Source of the DNA: Xanthomonas citri pv. mangiferaeindicae
Lineage (GTDB): Bacteria; Pseudomonadota; Gammaproteobacteria; Xanthomonadales; Xanthomonadaceae
Direction: 5' to 3'
DNA length: 64,000 nucleotides
Assembly: GCA_002240395.1 (NCBI GenBank)
Contig: CP016836.1
Span: 1,153,001-1,217,000 of the forward strand
Below the pieces are notes generated by a model. It searched no databases and was not told the origin of the DNA. It was given only the letters and a program-made list of their open reading frames with translations. The position numbers and the translations under genes were made by a program. The number at the start of each line of letters is the position of its first letter. Positions within the stretch are counted from its first letter, which is position 1. Positions 25,660 to 35,074 of this stretch are shown piece after piece.

Positions 25660-26937
25660 ATGTCTTCACCGGGTACCGCCACCATCGCCGTCATCGGCCT
25701 GGGCTACGTCGGGCTGCCGCTGGCCGTGGAGTTCGGCAAGCGGTACGACACCATCGGCTTCGATATCAACGTCCGCCGCGTCGAAGAGCTCCGCGGCGGG
25801 AGCGACCACACGCTCGAGGTCGACGCCGAAGAACTGCGATCCGCCAACCGGCTGCGCTACACCACCGAGACGGCGGGTATCGCAGATGCCAATGTCTACA
25901 TCGTCACCGTGCCCACACCGATCAACGAGCACAAGCACCCGGACCTCACGCCGCTGATCAAGGCTAGCCAGGCAATCGGCACCGTGCTCAAACACGGCGA
26001 TACGGTGATCTACGAGTCCACAGTGTTTCCGGGCGCAACCGAAGAGATCTGCGTTCCCGAGCTCGAGCGCGCGTCGGGTTTGGTTTTCAATCAGGACTTC
26101 ACGGTCGGTTACAGTCCCGAACGCATCAACCCGGGCGACAAGGAACGGCGCCTGACCACGATTCCCAAGATCACCTCGGGCTCCACACCCGAAACCGCCG
26201 AATTCGTCGATGGCCTGTATCGCAGCATCATCACTGCCGGCACACACAAGGCGCCGACCCTGAAGGTCGCCGAGGCCGCGAAGGTCATCGAGAACACCCA
26301 GCGCGACGCCAACATCGCACTGATCAACGAATTCGCGCTGATCTTCCACCGCCTGGGCATCGACACCAGCGACGTACTCACCGCCGCATCGACGAAGTGG
26401 AACTTCCTGCCGTTCAAACCCGGCCTCGTCGGCGGGCACTGCATCGGCGTCGACCCCTACTATCTCATCCAGAAGGCGCAGTCGGTCGGCTACCACCCCG
26501 ACATTCTGCTCGCATGCCGTCGCATCAACGATGCGATGGGCCAGCATGTCGCCGCTGAAGTCGTGAAGCTGATGATCCGCAAGGGACACGCCATCCAGGG
26601 CAGCCGCGTGCTGGTACTGGGCTTCACCTTCAAGGAGAACTGCCCGGACCTGCGCAACACGCGCGTGGTGGACCTGGTCAGCGAACTGAGCGACTTCGGC
26701 GCACAGGTCGACATCCACGACCCCTGGGCGTCCCGCGACGAGGCGCAGGCGGAGTACGGCGTGGAGCTGCTGGCCGAGCCCCCCCAGCAGGGCCATTACG
26801 ACGCCATCGTGCTCGCGGTCGCACACGACGAATTCAAGCCGGGCAATGCCGATGTCCGCCAGTGGGCGACCGATCGCACCGTGATCTACGACATCAAGGG
26901 CATCTTGCCAGCCGATCGCGTGGACGGACGGCTCTAA
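25660..26937 (+). CDS. tviB: UDP-HexNAc 6-dehydrogenase (TviB/WbpO/WbpA type)
   Basis: 425 residues. NAD-dependent oxidation of UDP-GlcNAc (or UDP-GalNAc) to the uronic acid. Rossmann motif GLGYVGLPLAVEFG, VTVPTPINEH, YSPERINPGDK, and catalytic Cys in GGHCIGVDPYYL near 258. The N-terminal text AVIGLGYVGLPLAVEFGKRY is TviB/WbpO-like more than WbpA-like. Because the next genes form a wbpB-wbpD-wbpE set, the most likely product is UDP-GlcNAcA feeding a diacetamido-uronate. The substrate is inferred, not shown. Confidence 0.9.
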   Translation: MSSPGTATIAVIGLGYVGLPLAVEFGKRYDTIGFDINVRRVEELRGGSDHTLEVDAEELRSANRLRYTTETAGIADANVYIVTVPTPINEHKHPDLTPLIKASQAIGTVLKHGDTVIYESTVFPGATEEICVPELERASGLVFNQDFTVGYSPERINPGDKERRLTTIPKITSGSTPETAEFVDGLYRSIITAGTHKAPTLKVAEAAKVIENTQRDANIALINEFALIFHRLGIDTSDVLTAASTKWNFLPFKPGLVGGHCIGVDPYYLIQKAQSVGYHPDILLACRRINDAMGQHVAAEVVKLMIRKGHAIQGSRVLVLGFTFKENCPDLRNTRVVDLVSELSDFGAQVDIHDPWASRDEAQAEYGVELLAEPPQQGHYDAIVLAVAHDEFKPGNADVRQWATDRTVIYDIKGILPADRVDGRL

Positions 26938-26986
26938 CTAAGCCTGTATCGGCGGCACACGCAACACGTACTTTCAGGACACTCTC

Positions 26987-27939
26987 ATGAAGAAGTTCGC
27001 ACTGATTGGCGCTGCGGGCTACATCGCACCGCGCCACATGCAGGCCATCAAGGCCACCGGCAACGTACTGGTTGCCGCCTACGACCCGAACGACTCGGTC
27101 GGCATCATCGACAGTCACTTCCCGGAAGCCGACTTCTTCACCGAGTTCGAGCGTTTCGATCGCCACATCGACAAGCGCCGCCGCGCCAACGACGGCAAAG
27201 CCGTGGACTACGTTTCGATCTGCTCGCCCAACTATCTACACGATTCGCACATGCGCTTCGCGCTGCGCTCGGGTGCCGACGCGATCTGCGAGAAGCCGCT
27301 GGTCCTCAATCCCTGGAACATCGATGGCCTGCTGGACATCGAGCGCGACACCGGCCACAAGGTCAATACGATCCTGCAGTTGCGCGTGCATCCGGCGATC
27401 GTTGCGCTGCGCGAGCGCGTCCGCAGCGAGCAGCGCGACACTAAGCACGAAGTCGATTTGACTTACATCACCTCGCGCGGCCACTGGTATCTGCAGAGCT
27501 GGAAGGGTGACCTGAAAAAGTCGGGCGGCATCGCCACCAACATCGGCGTGCACTTCTTCGACATGCTGCACTACATCTTCGGCGACCTGCAGCAGAACGT
27601 CGTGCACCTGTCCGAGGACACCCGCGCTGCCGGCTACCTCGAGTACGCGCATGCCCGCGTCCGCTGGTTCCTGTCGGTGGATGTCGAGGACGTGCCGCAG
27701 GCCCAGCGCGATGCTGGCCAGCGCACCTATCGCTCCATCACCGTCGACGGCGATGAGATCGAGTTCTCCGGGGCTTCACCGACCTGCACATCCGTAGCTA
27801 CGAGGAGATCCTCGCAGGTCGCGGCTTCGGCCTCGAGGAAAACCGGACGGCGATCACGACGGTCGCACAGATCCGCGACGCCGTCGTCGCGCCCGGCGCC
27901 GACGATGCACATCCGTTCATCCAGAGGGCGCGCGCATGA
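26987..27939 (+). pseudogene. wbpB: WbpB-like UDP-GlcNAcA 3-dehydrogenase, frameshifted
   Basis: Gfo/Idh/MocA-family oxidoreductase that oxidises C3 of UDP-GlcNAcA. Frame 1 is perfect to GDEIEFS (LIGAAGYIAPRHM Rossmann start, EKPLVLNP, GGIATNIGVHFFDMLHYIFG), then turns to Arg/Ser-rich nonsense. A different frame carries the expected end: GFTDLHIRSYEEILAGRGFG to FIQRARA, stopping with TGA at 27937-27939, which overlaps the ATG of wbpD exactly as operon genes do. One extra G in the G-run at 27770-27773 (GGGG) would restore 317 codons. So either a true null or slippage site, or a one-base assembly error. The raw frame would end at 27973, inside wbpD. Confidence 0.85.
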
Positions 27940-28517
27940 CGTTTCAGCAGCACCCCAGCGCGATCGTCGATGACGGCGCGCAGATCGGCGAGGGCTCGCG
28001 CGTCTGGCACTTCGCGCACGTGTGCGCGGGGGCCCGCATCGGCAAAGGCGTGTCACTCGGCCAGAACGTGTTTGTCGGCAATCGCGTCGTAATCGGCGAC
28101 CGTTGCAAGATCCAGAACAACGTGTCGGTCTACGACAACGTCACCCTTGAGGACGGCGTGTTCTGCGGCCCGAGCATGGTGTTCACCAACGTCTACAACC
28201 CGCGATCACTGATCGAGCGCAAGGACCAGTACCGCGACACGCTTGTGCGAACCGGAGCGACGCTCGGCGCCAACTGCACGATCGTCTGCGGCGTCACCAT
28301 TGGTGCGTTCGCCTTCGTCGGCGCCGGCGCGGTGGTCAACAAGGACGTCCCCGACTACGCGCTCATGGTGGGCGTGCCCGCCCGCCAGATCGGCTGGATG
28401 AGCGAGTTCGGCGAACAGCTCGAGCTGCCGGTAGAGGGTGACGGCGAAGCGACCTGTTCGCACACCGGCGCGCGTTACCAGCTGCACGGCCGCCAGCTGA
28501 CCCGCCAGGACGCATGA
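27936..28517 (+). CDS. wbpD: WbpD-like N-acetyltransferase, left-handed beta-helix
   Basis: 193 residues from ATG 27936. Acetylates the 3-amino group of UDP-GlcNAc3NA. Hexapeptide repeats form the left-handed beta-helix: IGEGSRVWHFAHV, IGKGVSLGQNVFV, IGDRCKIQNNVSV, VRTGATLGANCTIVCGVTIG, ending VGVPARQIGWMSEFGEQLE. The sequence VWHFAHVCAGARIGKGV with CKIQNNVSVYDNV is the WbpD/WlbB signature. The last 25 residues (CSHTGARYQL) are the short C-terminal extension with a Cys-His pair seen in the family. Overlaps wbpB and wbpE by ATGA junctions. Confidence 0.93.
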   Translation: MTFQQHPSAIVDDGAQIGEGSRVWHFAHVCAGARIGKGVSLGQNVFVGNRVVIGDRCKIQNNVSVYDNVTLEDGVFCGPSMVFTNVYNPRSLIERKDQYRDTLVRTGATLGANCTIVCGVTIGAFAFVGAGAVVNKDVPDYALMVGVPARQIGWMSEFGEQLELPVEGDGEATCSHTGARYQLHGRQLTRQDA

Positions 28518-29602
28518 CAATGGAATTCATCGATCTTCAGACGCAGCAGGCGCGCCTCAAGGACCGGATCGACACCGGCATCGCGCGCGTCCTTTCCCAC
28601 GGCAAGTACATCCTGGGCCCCGAAGTGGCCGAGCTCGAGGAACGCCTTGCTGCATACACGGGCGCCAAGTACTGCATCAGCGTCGCAAACGGCACTGACG
28701 CGCTTCAGATCGCATTGATGGCGCTAGGCGTCGGGCCTGGCGACGAAGTCATCACGCCTGGCTTCACATACATCGCCACAGCGGAGGCGGCCGCAGTCCT
28801 CGGGGCGCGCCCCGTCTACGTCGATATCAATCCTTTGACCTGCAATCTCGACCCGGCATCGCTTGAGGCCGCGATCGGTCCGAAAACGAAAGCCATCATT
28901 CCGGTCTCGTTGTATGGCCAGTGCGCGGACTACGATGCCATCAATGCGATCGCCGACAGACACCGCGTACCCGTCATCGAGGATGCTGCGCAGAGCTTCG
29001 GCGCCACGTACAAGGGCCGAAAGAGCTGCAATCTGACGACGATCGCCACGACCAGCTTCTTTCCCAGCAAACCGCTGGGTTGTTACGGCGACGGCGGCGC
29101 GATCTTCACCAGCGACGAGACGCTGGCGACGGTCATGCGCCAGGTCGCTCGCCATGGCCAGACGCGTCGCTATTACCATGTTCGCGTTGGCGTCAACAGC
29201 CGGCTCGACACACTCCAGGCCGCTATTTTGCTGGCGAAGCTGGAGGTGCTTGACGACGAAATGGCAGCACGGCAGCAGGTGGCCCAGCGTTATGGTCAGC
29301 TGCTCGCCGACAGTCGCGTTCGGATTCCCCACGTGGAGTCGTACAACACCAGTGCCTGGGCGCAGTACACCGTCCGCGTGCACGATCGTGCCGCTGTGCA
29401 GACTAGGCTGCACGAAGCCGGTGTGCCCACCGCCATCCACTATCCGATGCCGCTGAACAAACAGCCGGCCGTAGAGAACACAGCGGCCAAGCTTCCCCAT
29501 GGCGACCTGGCGGCAGAGGAAGTGCTCAGCCTGCCCATGCACCCCTATCTGGATGGCGCTTCGCAGCAACAAGTGGTCGCCCCACTCGTTGGCAACCCCT
29601 AA
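28514..29602 (+). CDS. wbpE: WbpE-like PLP aminotransferase
   Basis: 362 residues. DegT/DnrJ/EryC1-family aminotransferase that puts an amino group at C3 of the 3-keto-uronate, working with WbpB. The internal-aldimine Lys is about 186 in FFPSKPLGCYGDGGA; other family text is ANGTDALQIALMALGVGPGD, PGFTYIATAEAAAVLGARPV, VIEDAAQSFGA and HYPMPLNKQPA. Starts ATG 28514 (MTMEF) overlapping the wbpD stop; ATG 28520 is an alternative. Spacing to the flippase is 16 bases. Confidence 0.93.
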   Translation: MTMEFIDLQTQQARLKDRIDTGIARVLSHGKYILGPEVAELEERLAAYTGAKYCISVANGTDALQIALMALGVGPGDEVITPGFTYIATAEAAAVLGARPVYVDINPLTCNLDPASLEAAIGPKTKAIIPVSLYGQCADYDAINAIADRHRVPVIEDAAQSFGATYKGRKSCNLTTIATTSFFPSKPLGCYGDGGAIFTSDETLATVMRQVARHGQTRRYYHVRVGVNSRLDTLQAAILLAKLEVLDDEMAARQQVAQRYGQLLADSRVRIPHVESYNTSAWAQYTVRVHDRAAVQTRLHEAGVPTAIHYPMPLNKQPAVENTAAKLPHGDLAAEEVLSLPMHPYLDGASQQQVVAPLVGNP

Positions 29603-29618
29603 GAGCAGACGATTTGGC

Positions 29619-31016
29619 GTGCTGGACGTTATCAAACGGCGATTGAGGCAGATCAAGGTCGGCGGGGTTGGCCGCTCGATCGGCGTGCTCGTGGGCGGCA
29701 CTGCGTTTGCGCAGGCATTGAGCGTTCTCGCACTTCCCGTCCTTACCCGCCTCTACACGCCCGAAGATTTCTCTGTACTGGCAGTCTATACCGCGCTCCT
29801 CGGCATCCTGACCGTCATCGCATCTCTTCGCCTCGAGATCGCGATCCCGCTGCCCGAGGCAGACAGCGACGCAGCCAATCTCTTGGCCATCGCCCTTTGC
29901 AGTTCGGCCGCTTTTGGCGCCCTGCTGGGCGTGGTCGTCGCCTTTTGGGGGCAGCCGATCTCGCTGCTCCTCGACGCGCCGCAGTTGGCACGTCATCTGT
30001 GGCTGCTGCCCCTTGGCGTCTGGATCGCTGGTTCGTACATGGCACTGCAGTACTGGACGTCCAGGCGAAAGAACTTCTCCGCAGTGGCGCGCACGCGGAT
30101 GAGCCAAGCAGTCGGCGGCACGATCACCCAACTTGGGCTGGGTGCACTCAACATCTCGCCACTTGGCCTGCTCCTGGGACAGTTCATCAAGAGCGGTGCC
30201 GGCGTCGTGGGGTTGGGGCGTCGGCTTCTGATCTCGGATCGCACTGCCCTGAGGGCGGTCAATCGCCGCGACATGGTTCGCGTCCTGGGCGAGTACAAGA
30301 GGTTCCCGAAGTACTCGATGCTCGAGGCGTTCGCCAACACCGCAAGCATCCAGGTGCCAGTTCTAATCATTGCGGCGAGTAGCCCAGGACACGATGCCGG
30401 CTATCTGTTGCTCGCAATGCAAGTGCTCGCTATCCCGGCTGCCCTGATCGGGCAGGCCGTCGGCCAAGTGTTTCTGTCCCATGCAGCCGAGAAAAACCGC
30501 AGCGGCGATTTGGCGGCATTTGCAGCAAAGACGATAGGCAACCTGATTGCGATCGGCGCCGGCCCGATGCTTGCGGTGGCGATCCTCGCCCCAACGGCGT
30601 TCCCCTTGCTGTTCGGACAGGATTGGGCGCGGTCCGGCCATCTCGTCACCTGGATGGCGCCGTGGTTCTTCATGCAATTCATCACCTCGCCGGTGTCGAT
30701 GGTGCTGCACATACGCAGCCAACAACGAATTGCCCTGCTATTGCAGCTGGGGGGGCTGGCACTTCGCGCCGGAATGGTGGCGGCGTCAGTCGCAATTGCG
30801 CCTCACCTGGCAGTGGAGACTTATGCGATTTCAGGCTTCATTTTCTATTTCGCGTACTTTTTAACAGTCACACGATTGCTGAATTCGGATCTAAGGACGC
30901 TGCTGTCGTCGATTCCTAGATTTTCCGCCCCACTTACGTTCACCGCAGCACTATCAGCGTTTGTAGCGCTTATCCTTATACATTTCGCACAGCGCATGCT
31001 CGCCAGCCCACTGTGA
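29619..31016 (+). CDS. wzx: Wzx-type oligosaccharide flippase
   Basis: 465 residues from GTG 29619 (VLDVIKRRLRQIKVGGVGRS). MOP-superfamily polysaccharide flippase with 12-14 hydrophobic helices (for example GVLVGGTAFAQALSVLALPV, LYTPEDFSVLAVYTALLGIL). It would move lipid-linked repeat units across the inner membrane for Wzy. G+C content falls in the last 150 bases (30850-31016), leading into the lower-G+C polymerase gene. Starts at other in-frame positions would run inside wbpE and are not supported. Confidence 0.85.
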   Translation: MLDVIKRRLRQIKVGGVGRSIGVLVGGTAFAQALSVLALPVLTRLYTPEDFSVLAVYTALLGILTVIASLRLEIAIPLPEADSDAANLLAIALCSSAAFGALLGVVVAFWGQPISLLLDAPQLARHLWLLPLGVWIAGSYMALQYWTSRRKNFSAVARTRMSQAVGGTITQLGLGALNISPLGLLLGQFIKSGAGVVGLGRRLLISDRTALRAVNRRDMVRVLGEYKRFPKYSMLEAFANTASIQVPVLIIAASSPGHDAGYLLLAMQVLAIPAALIGQAVGQVFLSHAAEKNRSGDLAAFAAKTIGNLIAIGAGPMLAVAILAPTAFPLLFGQDWARSGHLVTWMAPWFFMQFITSPVSMVLHIRSQQRIALLLQLGGLALRAGMVAASVAIAPHLAVETYAISGFIFYFAYFLTVTRLLNSDLRTLLSSIPRFSAPLTFTAALSAFVALILIHFAQRMLASPL

Positions 31017-31097
31017 TTGGGCTTTGGGCGCGGCTCCCAGAGAGGCTGATCTCGGCCGATCAACCATCGCTACGCATAACGGTAAGAAAGTAATTCA

Positions 31098-32309
31098 GTG
31101 AAATTATCAGAATTCGCAAGCTCGCGCACCCTGGCGAAACTCGGAATATTGCTTCTTTATCCGGGCTTTTACTTCTATCACTCTGGGGTCGCGCTTCTCG
31201 GAATGCCTCCACTTCTCGGGGGCTTCTACGGCCCCGTCGCATTGGCCCTCACCACTGCCATGCTGGGCTTGTTGGCATACGAGCAGGTCTCGGGAAAGGA
31301 AGCGCTCCTGAAGCAGGATGCATTCATCATCATTTTCGTTCTTTTTCTAATATGTCTGTCCGTAGTTAGCCGGCAAATAGGGCATCAGCACCAGTCAGTC
31401 GACGGAGTATTTTTGCAATCCATCTCCGTACCTCTTTTTTTGACTGCAAATTATTTAATTTTCAGACAAATCGACTTCGGAGGCAGAAATTTTACCGCCT
31501 TCCTGATAATTTCATTTTTCGGGATGCTTGCGATTGCGGCGCTCAACCAACAGGGTGGTTTCTTCTACGCCCGGCAGGCTTACACCTCCGGTGACGCGGA
31601 GCAAGTTGCCACCTATCAAGGGTTTGCCCGCTCTGCGCTGGTGACCTCCATCATCCTGATGGCATCGCTCAGCGTTAGATGGTTGCCTTGGACATACTGC
31701 CTGAGCTTAATTTTAACTTTCATGCTTGGCGCTCGCTCCGAGTTCGTGGCATTTGCTCTCGCCGGGATACTGATAATCTACCTTCGCGCCGGAACCATAA
31801 AATTCAGCCTGGTTCTCGCACCCTTGATTATTGCCAGCGTAACCCTTCTTGCAGACCTTGCATTTTCATCAAATATTAGCTCTCGCGTCACCAGGCTTGT
31901 TGATATCAGCACTGACACTTCATTTCAAGCGCGAGCAAATCTGACCAAGGACGCTCTCGTCACAATTGCCTCATCTCCCATCCTTGGAGATTTTGGATCG
32001 CACGCAAGGTCGGGGGGCATCGGCTCGTACGCCCATAATGCTCTATCCGCCTGGGTTAATTATGGTGTACTCGGCTTTGTAATGTTCTCTTACATGATAC
32101 TCAAGCCGCTCGCACACTCGACCCGTGTCGTTTTCTCAAGAAAGAGCAGAAACGAAACCTATGTTCTACTCCTCGCATTCTCTATAATTCTGTTTGTCTT
32201 CTCCGTCTTCTCCAAACCTATTTTTTATGTTGGATACGGCATAGGATGGGGAATTTACGCTGCGGCGCGCAATCCAAGAAATTTCCCGATGAGGAGCGAT
32301 CAGAAATGA
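31098..32309 (+). CDS. wzy: Wzy-like polysaccharide polymerase / O-antigen ligase-like protein
   Basis: 403 residues from GTG 31098. Ten to eleven predicted transmembrane helices (IIIFVLFLICLSVV, FTAFLIISFFGMLAIAAL, SLVLAPLIIASVTLLADLAF). A periplasmic loop with SFQARANLTKDALVTIASSP and GSYAHNALSAWVNYG, typical of Wzy_C/O-antigen polymerases. Weak sequence conservation is normal for this family, so the call is by topology, motif and context: it follows wzx and lies before two GT4 genes. The A+T content is clearly higher than in its neighbours (runs such as TTTTTTTTGACTGCAAATTA), consistent with recent transfer. Ends in an ATGA overlap with the next gene. Confidence 0.75.
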   Translation: MKLSEFASSRTLAKLGILLLYPGFYFYHSGVALLGMPPLLGGFYGPVALALTTAMLGLLAYEQVSGKEALLKQDAFIIIFVLFLICLSVVSRQIGHQHQSVDGVFLQSISVPLFLTANYLIFRQIDFGGRNFTAFLIISFFGMLAIAALNQQGGFFYARQAYTSGDAEQVATYQGFARSALVTSIILMASLSVRWLPWTYCLSLILTFMLGARSEFVAFALAGILIIYLRAGTIKFSLVLAPLIIASVTLLADLAFSSNISSRVTRLVDISTDTSFQARANLTKDALVTIASSPILGDFGSHARSGGIGSYAHNALSAWVNYGVLGFVMFSYMILKPLAHSTRVVFSRKSRNETYVLLLAFSIILFVFSVFSKPIFYVGYGIGWGIYAAARNPRNFPMRSDQK

Positions 32310-33409
32310 AAGTCGCACACCTCACAACCGCCCACCCGCGTTACGACACCCGAATTTTCTATAAGGAATGCATGTCGTTGGCCGCAGCAGGTCACACGAC
32401 CTTCCTCCTCGTGGCCGACGGCCTGGCCGACGAGCGAAAGGACGGCGTGGAGATCATGAGCGTCGCCAAAGCGCGCGGCAGGTTCGACAGAATCTCCGCT
32501 GCGACTCGACGCATGCGAGATGCGGCGCTCGCTTTGCGCGCAGATGTCTATCACCTGCACGACCCCGAGCTTCTGACGATTGCGCGGCAGCTCAAGCGAG
32601 CCGGCGCCAAGGTCATCTTCGACTCACACGAGGATGTCCCGCAGCAGATTCTCAGCAAGCACTACCTGCATCCAATCGCCCGTAAGGTAATCTCACGTCT
32701 TGCGTCAGCCTACGAGACCTGGGTGTGCCGCAGGCTGGACGCTGTTGTTGCCGCGACACCGTACATTCGTGACAAGTTTCTCAAGATCAACCCTCGCACG
32801 GTGGACATCAACAACTATCCATTGCTTACCGAGTCGACCACAGCGGACGCGCCCAGCGTCGAGCGCGAGCCTGTGGTGTGCTACGTCGGCGCGATTACGA
32901 GAACGCGCGGCCTCGCTGAGGTGGTGCAGGCACTTTCATTCAGTAAGAGCCGTGTTCGGCTGCTGCTTGGAGGCAAGTTCAACGAACAGGCGCTCGCGTC
33001 CGAAATCCGTCTGCTCGACGGGTGGGCCAAAGTCGAAGAGTTGGGATGGCTCGACAGACAGAGCGTGAATCACACCATGCGTCGTTCGATGGCAGGTCTG
33101 GTGACTTTGCACCCGACCACGGCCTACCTTGAATCGCTTCCGGTCAAGATGTTCGAGTATATGAATGCAGGTCTGCCGGTTATTGCCTCGGACTTCGCGC
33201 TCTGGCGCGGGATTCTTGAGGACACACAGAGTGGGCTCTGTGTCGATCCGCTGGACCCCAAGGCCATTGCGGCCGCGATCGATTGGATCGTGGAGAATCC
33301 CGAGCAGGCGCGTCTTATGGGGGAAAATGGACGCCAGGCTGTGGCGACACAGTTCAACTGGCCCGCTGAGGAACGCAAGCTCATCGCGCTCTACCAGAGC
33401 CTGGCCTGA
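32306..33409 (+). CDS. GT4-family glycosyltransferase
   Basis: 367 residues from ATG 32306, which has GAGGAG 10-15 bases upstream and overlaps the wzy stop. GT-B fold with N-terminal HLTTAHPRYDTRIFYKECMS, VYHLHDPELL, DSHEDVPQQIL and C-terminal nucleotide-binding half with CYVGAITRTRGL, LEELGWLDR-like VEELGWLDRQSV, and SLPVKMFEYMNAGLPVIASD (the E-x7-E type motif zone). It adds one sugar to the lipid-linked repeat; donor not predictable. Second GT of the locus is at 35075. Confidence 0.9.
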   Translation: MKVAHLTTAHPRYDTRIFYKECMSLAAAGHTTFLLVADGLADERKDGVEIMSVAKARGRFDRISAATRRMRDAALALRADVYHLHDPELLTIARQLKRAGAKVIFDSHEDVPQQILSKHYLHPIARKVISRLASAYETWVCRRLDAVVAATPYIRDKFLKINPRTVDINNYPLLTESTTADAPSVEREPVVCYVGAITRTRGLAEVVQALSFSKSRVRLLLGGKFNEQALASEIRLLDGWAKVEELGWLDRQSVNHTMRRSMAGLVTLHPTTAYLESLPVKMFEYMNAGLPVIASDFALWRGILEDTQSGLCVDPLDPKAIAAAIDWIVENPEQARLMGENGRQAVATQFNWPAEERKLIALYQSLA

Positions 33410-33426
33410 GTGCAGGAACGTCGCGC

Positions 33427-34983
33427 ATGCTCAGAATCTGCCTGCTGGTTATCGTGCTTCTTGCCTCCGGTTCCGCCGTAGCGGACACCGGTCATGACAT
33501 GTATGCCTGCGACGGGCCAGTCGAGTCAGACGCTTGGCGCGACTGGGATGATTGGGGGCGCCGCTACGCGCGAGAAGGGCTGGTCGAAAAGCGTCTGCTT
33601 GAGCAGAAGGACAGCTTCGCGCTCTACGATCTAGAAATCACGTTCCACAATCTGCTTTCAATGGCGGCTCGCTGTAAACGAAGAGATCGGCTCATCGCAT
33701 TCGCGGAGGATTGGGGACGCGTCTACCTTGCACTGGACACCGTCACGCCGGTTCACGATTCCACCCCGCCGCCTTCTGAACCTCGTGGCCTGCCGGCCGC
33801 CTCGGGGAGCAAGGCGTGGCTATGCCGAAGCGGCGGACGATGCAGGGCCGTCAGCAAAGGTCAGGACGTGGAGAGCAAGCTGGCAAGCGCTCAGGGACTG
33901 GGCCTGTTCGCCCATCTAGCGGCGACGCTTGCACCGATGTCGCCGTCAACAAATGCCGACGCCGACGCCTTCATCGCTGATACCGCCGAAGTTGGCCTCT
34001 ACACGCTGGATCGCTGGGCGACCGAGCAGGAACGCGAGCGTTGGCGAGAGGCCAGAACTATCGAGGCAGCCGCCTTGCGCGACAAGGGTACGCGCTGGTT
34101 CTTTACGGACATCGATCTCTGGCAGATCGGCATCCACGCAGATCTAGCAAGCGCCCTGGCCAACCGTCCAGCGCTGCTGCAGCAGGCACGCGTCCGTCAT
34201 GGCGAGTATCTCGGCGCGAAGGCGCGACTGGAAGAGCTACTCGCCTTTTTCAATTCGAGAATTCTGCGTGCCGAAGCCACGCTGCCCGATGGTACGAAAG
34301 TGGCGACTGCCGATATCGACCACGGCTACTGGCGCTTCTATCGGGACAACCGATACGCAGGCTACGCGGGTGCCGCGCCGCCTGCCACTTGCCAGAAGAA
34401 TGGCCACATTCTCGAGCCTCGCCTCAACGTACGGCCCGAGAATATCGATCCTGTCGAGGGTCTGGGATGGGATCTCAGTCATGCGAGACGACTGGTGCAT
34501 GTAATCGAGTCTCTGGACCGCAATCGGGAGGCGATGAGGACGGTGTACGGACTGGATGAGGGAGCCCTTCCGCAACCAGACTTGGCCAGGCGCTTTGCTG
34601 GCCAACTTCTCGCGCGCACTTGGAATGGCGATGCATCGCAGCCGCTGTTCACTAACTGGCTCAGTGGCGCTAACGGTTGGTATCGCGTTGCCTACAACGA
34701 CGGACAGCGCTGCGCCGAAGGCTATCCCCCATACGGCCTCACCTTCGCCTTCCCCACGGGCGGCTACATCGTCTGGGCGCGCTACTACCCCCTCTATCAG
34801 ACGCTCGGCGCGACCTTGTACGAAGCCGCATTGGCGCAGAAGGGCCCCAAGGCAAGCTTTATCGAGACCCACTACCCCGCCTTGTCGAACATGAGAGGCG
34901 TGCCACGAACCACACGCGAGCGGACCGCCCGCATGATGTTCCTACCCTCGCTGGTCGCGGCATCGGCGCACGATGACCACTAG
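33427..34983 (+). CDS. secreted protein of unknown function in the polysaccharide locus
   Basis: 518 residues from ATG 33427, 17 bases after the GT4 gene. Signal peptide MLRICLLVIVLLASGSAVA, then a Trp/Tyr-rich, helix-rich soluble protein with several Cys (MAARCKR, LCRSGGRCRAVS). The C-terminal half has aromatic-rich stretches (HGYWRFYRDNRYAGYAG, SGANGWYRVAYNDGQRCAEG, GGYIVWARYYPLYQTLG). Periplasmic location and aromatic grooves could fit a polysaccharide lyase, hydrolase or modifier, by position only. I do not recognise the family. Real gene by codon use and operon fit. Confidence 0.75.
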   Translation: MLRICLLVIVLLASGSAVADTGHDMYACDGPVESDAWRDWDDWGRRYAREGLVEKRLLEQKDSFALYDLEITFHNLLSMAARCKRRDRLIAFAEDWGRVYLALDTVTPVHDSTPPPSEPRGLPAASGSKAWLCRSGGRCRAVSKGQDVESKLASAQGLGLFAHLAATLAPMSPSTNADADAFIADTAEVGLYTLDRWATEQERERWREARTIEAAALRDKGTRWFFTDIDLWQIGIHADLASALANRPALLQQARVRHGEYLGAKARLEELLAFFNSRILRAEATLPDGTKVATADIDHGYWRFYRDNRYAGYAGAAPPATCQKNGHILEPRLNVRPENIDPVEGLGWDLSHARRLVHVIESLDRNREAMRTVYGLDEGALPQPDLARRFAGQLLARTWNGDASQPLFTNWLSGANGWYRVAYNDGQRCAEGYPPYGLTFAFPTGGYIVWARYYPLYQTLGATLYEAALAQKGPKASFIETHYPALSNMRGVPRTTRERTARMMFLPSLVAASAHDDH

Positions 34984-35074
34984 GGCTCTGTTAGGCGGCC
35001 TTCAGACCAGTCAATAGATGTACGAGTTGGCGCCCCCCCTGCCGATCGATCTGAGAACTCCCGGACTTCGACCA

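Noticed and set aside
26987..27973. The uninterrupted 328-codon frame as an intact WbpB
   Set aside because: Its last 55 or so residues are Arg/Ser-rich out-of-frame text that overlaps wbpD; the true C-terminus is in another frame.
29499..29618. Upstream extension of the flippase into wbpE
   Set aside because: Lies within a well-supported aminotransferase gene; GTG 29619 gives the normal Wzx start.
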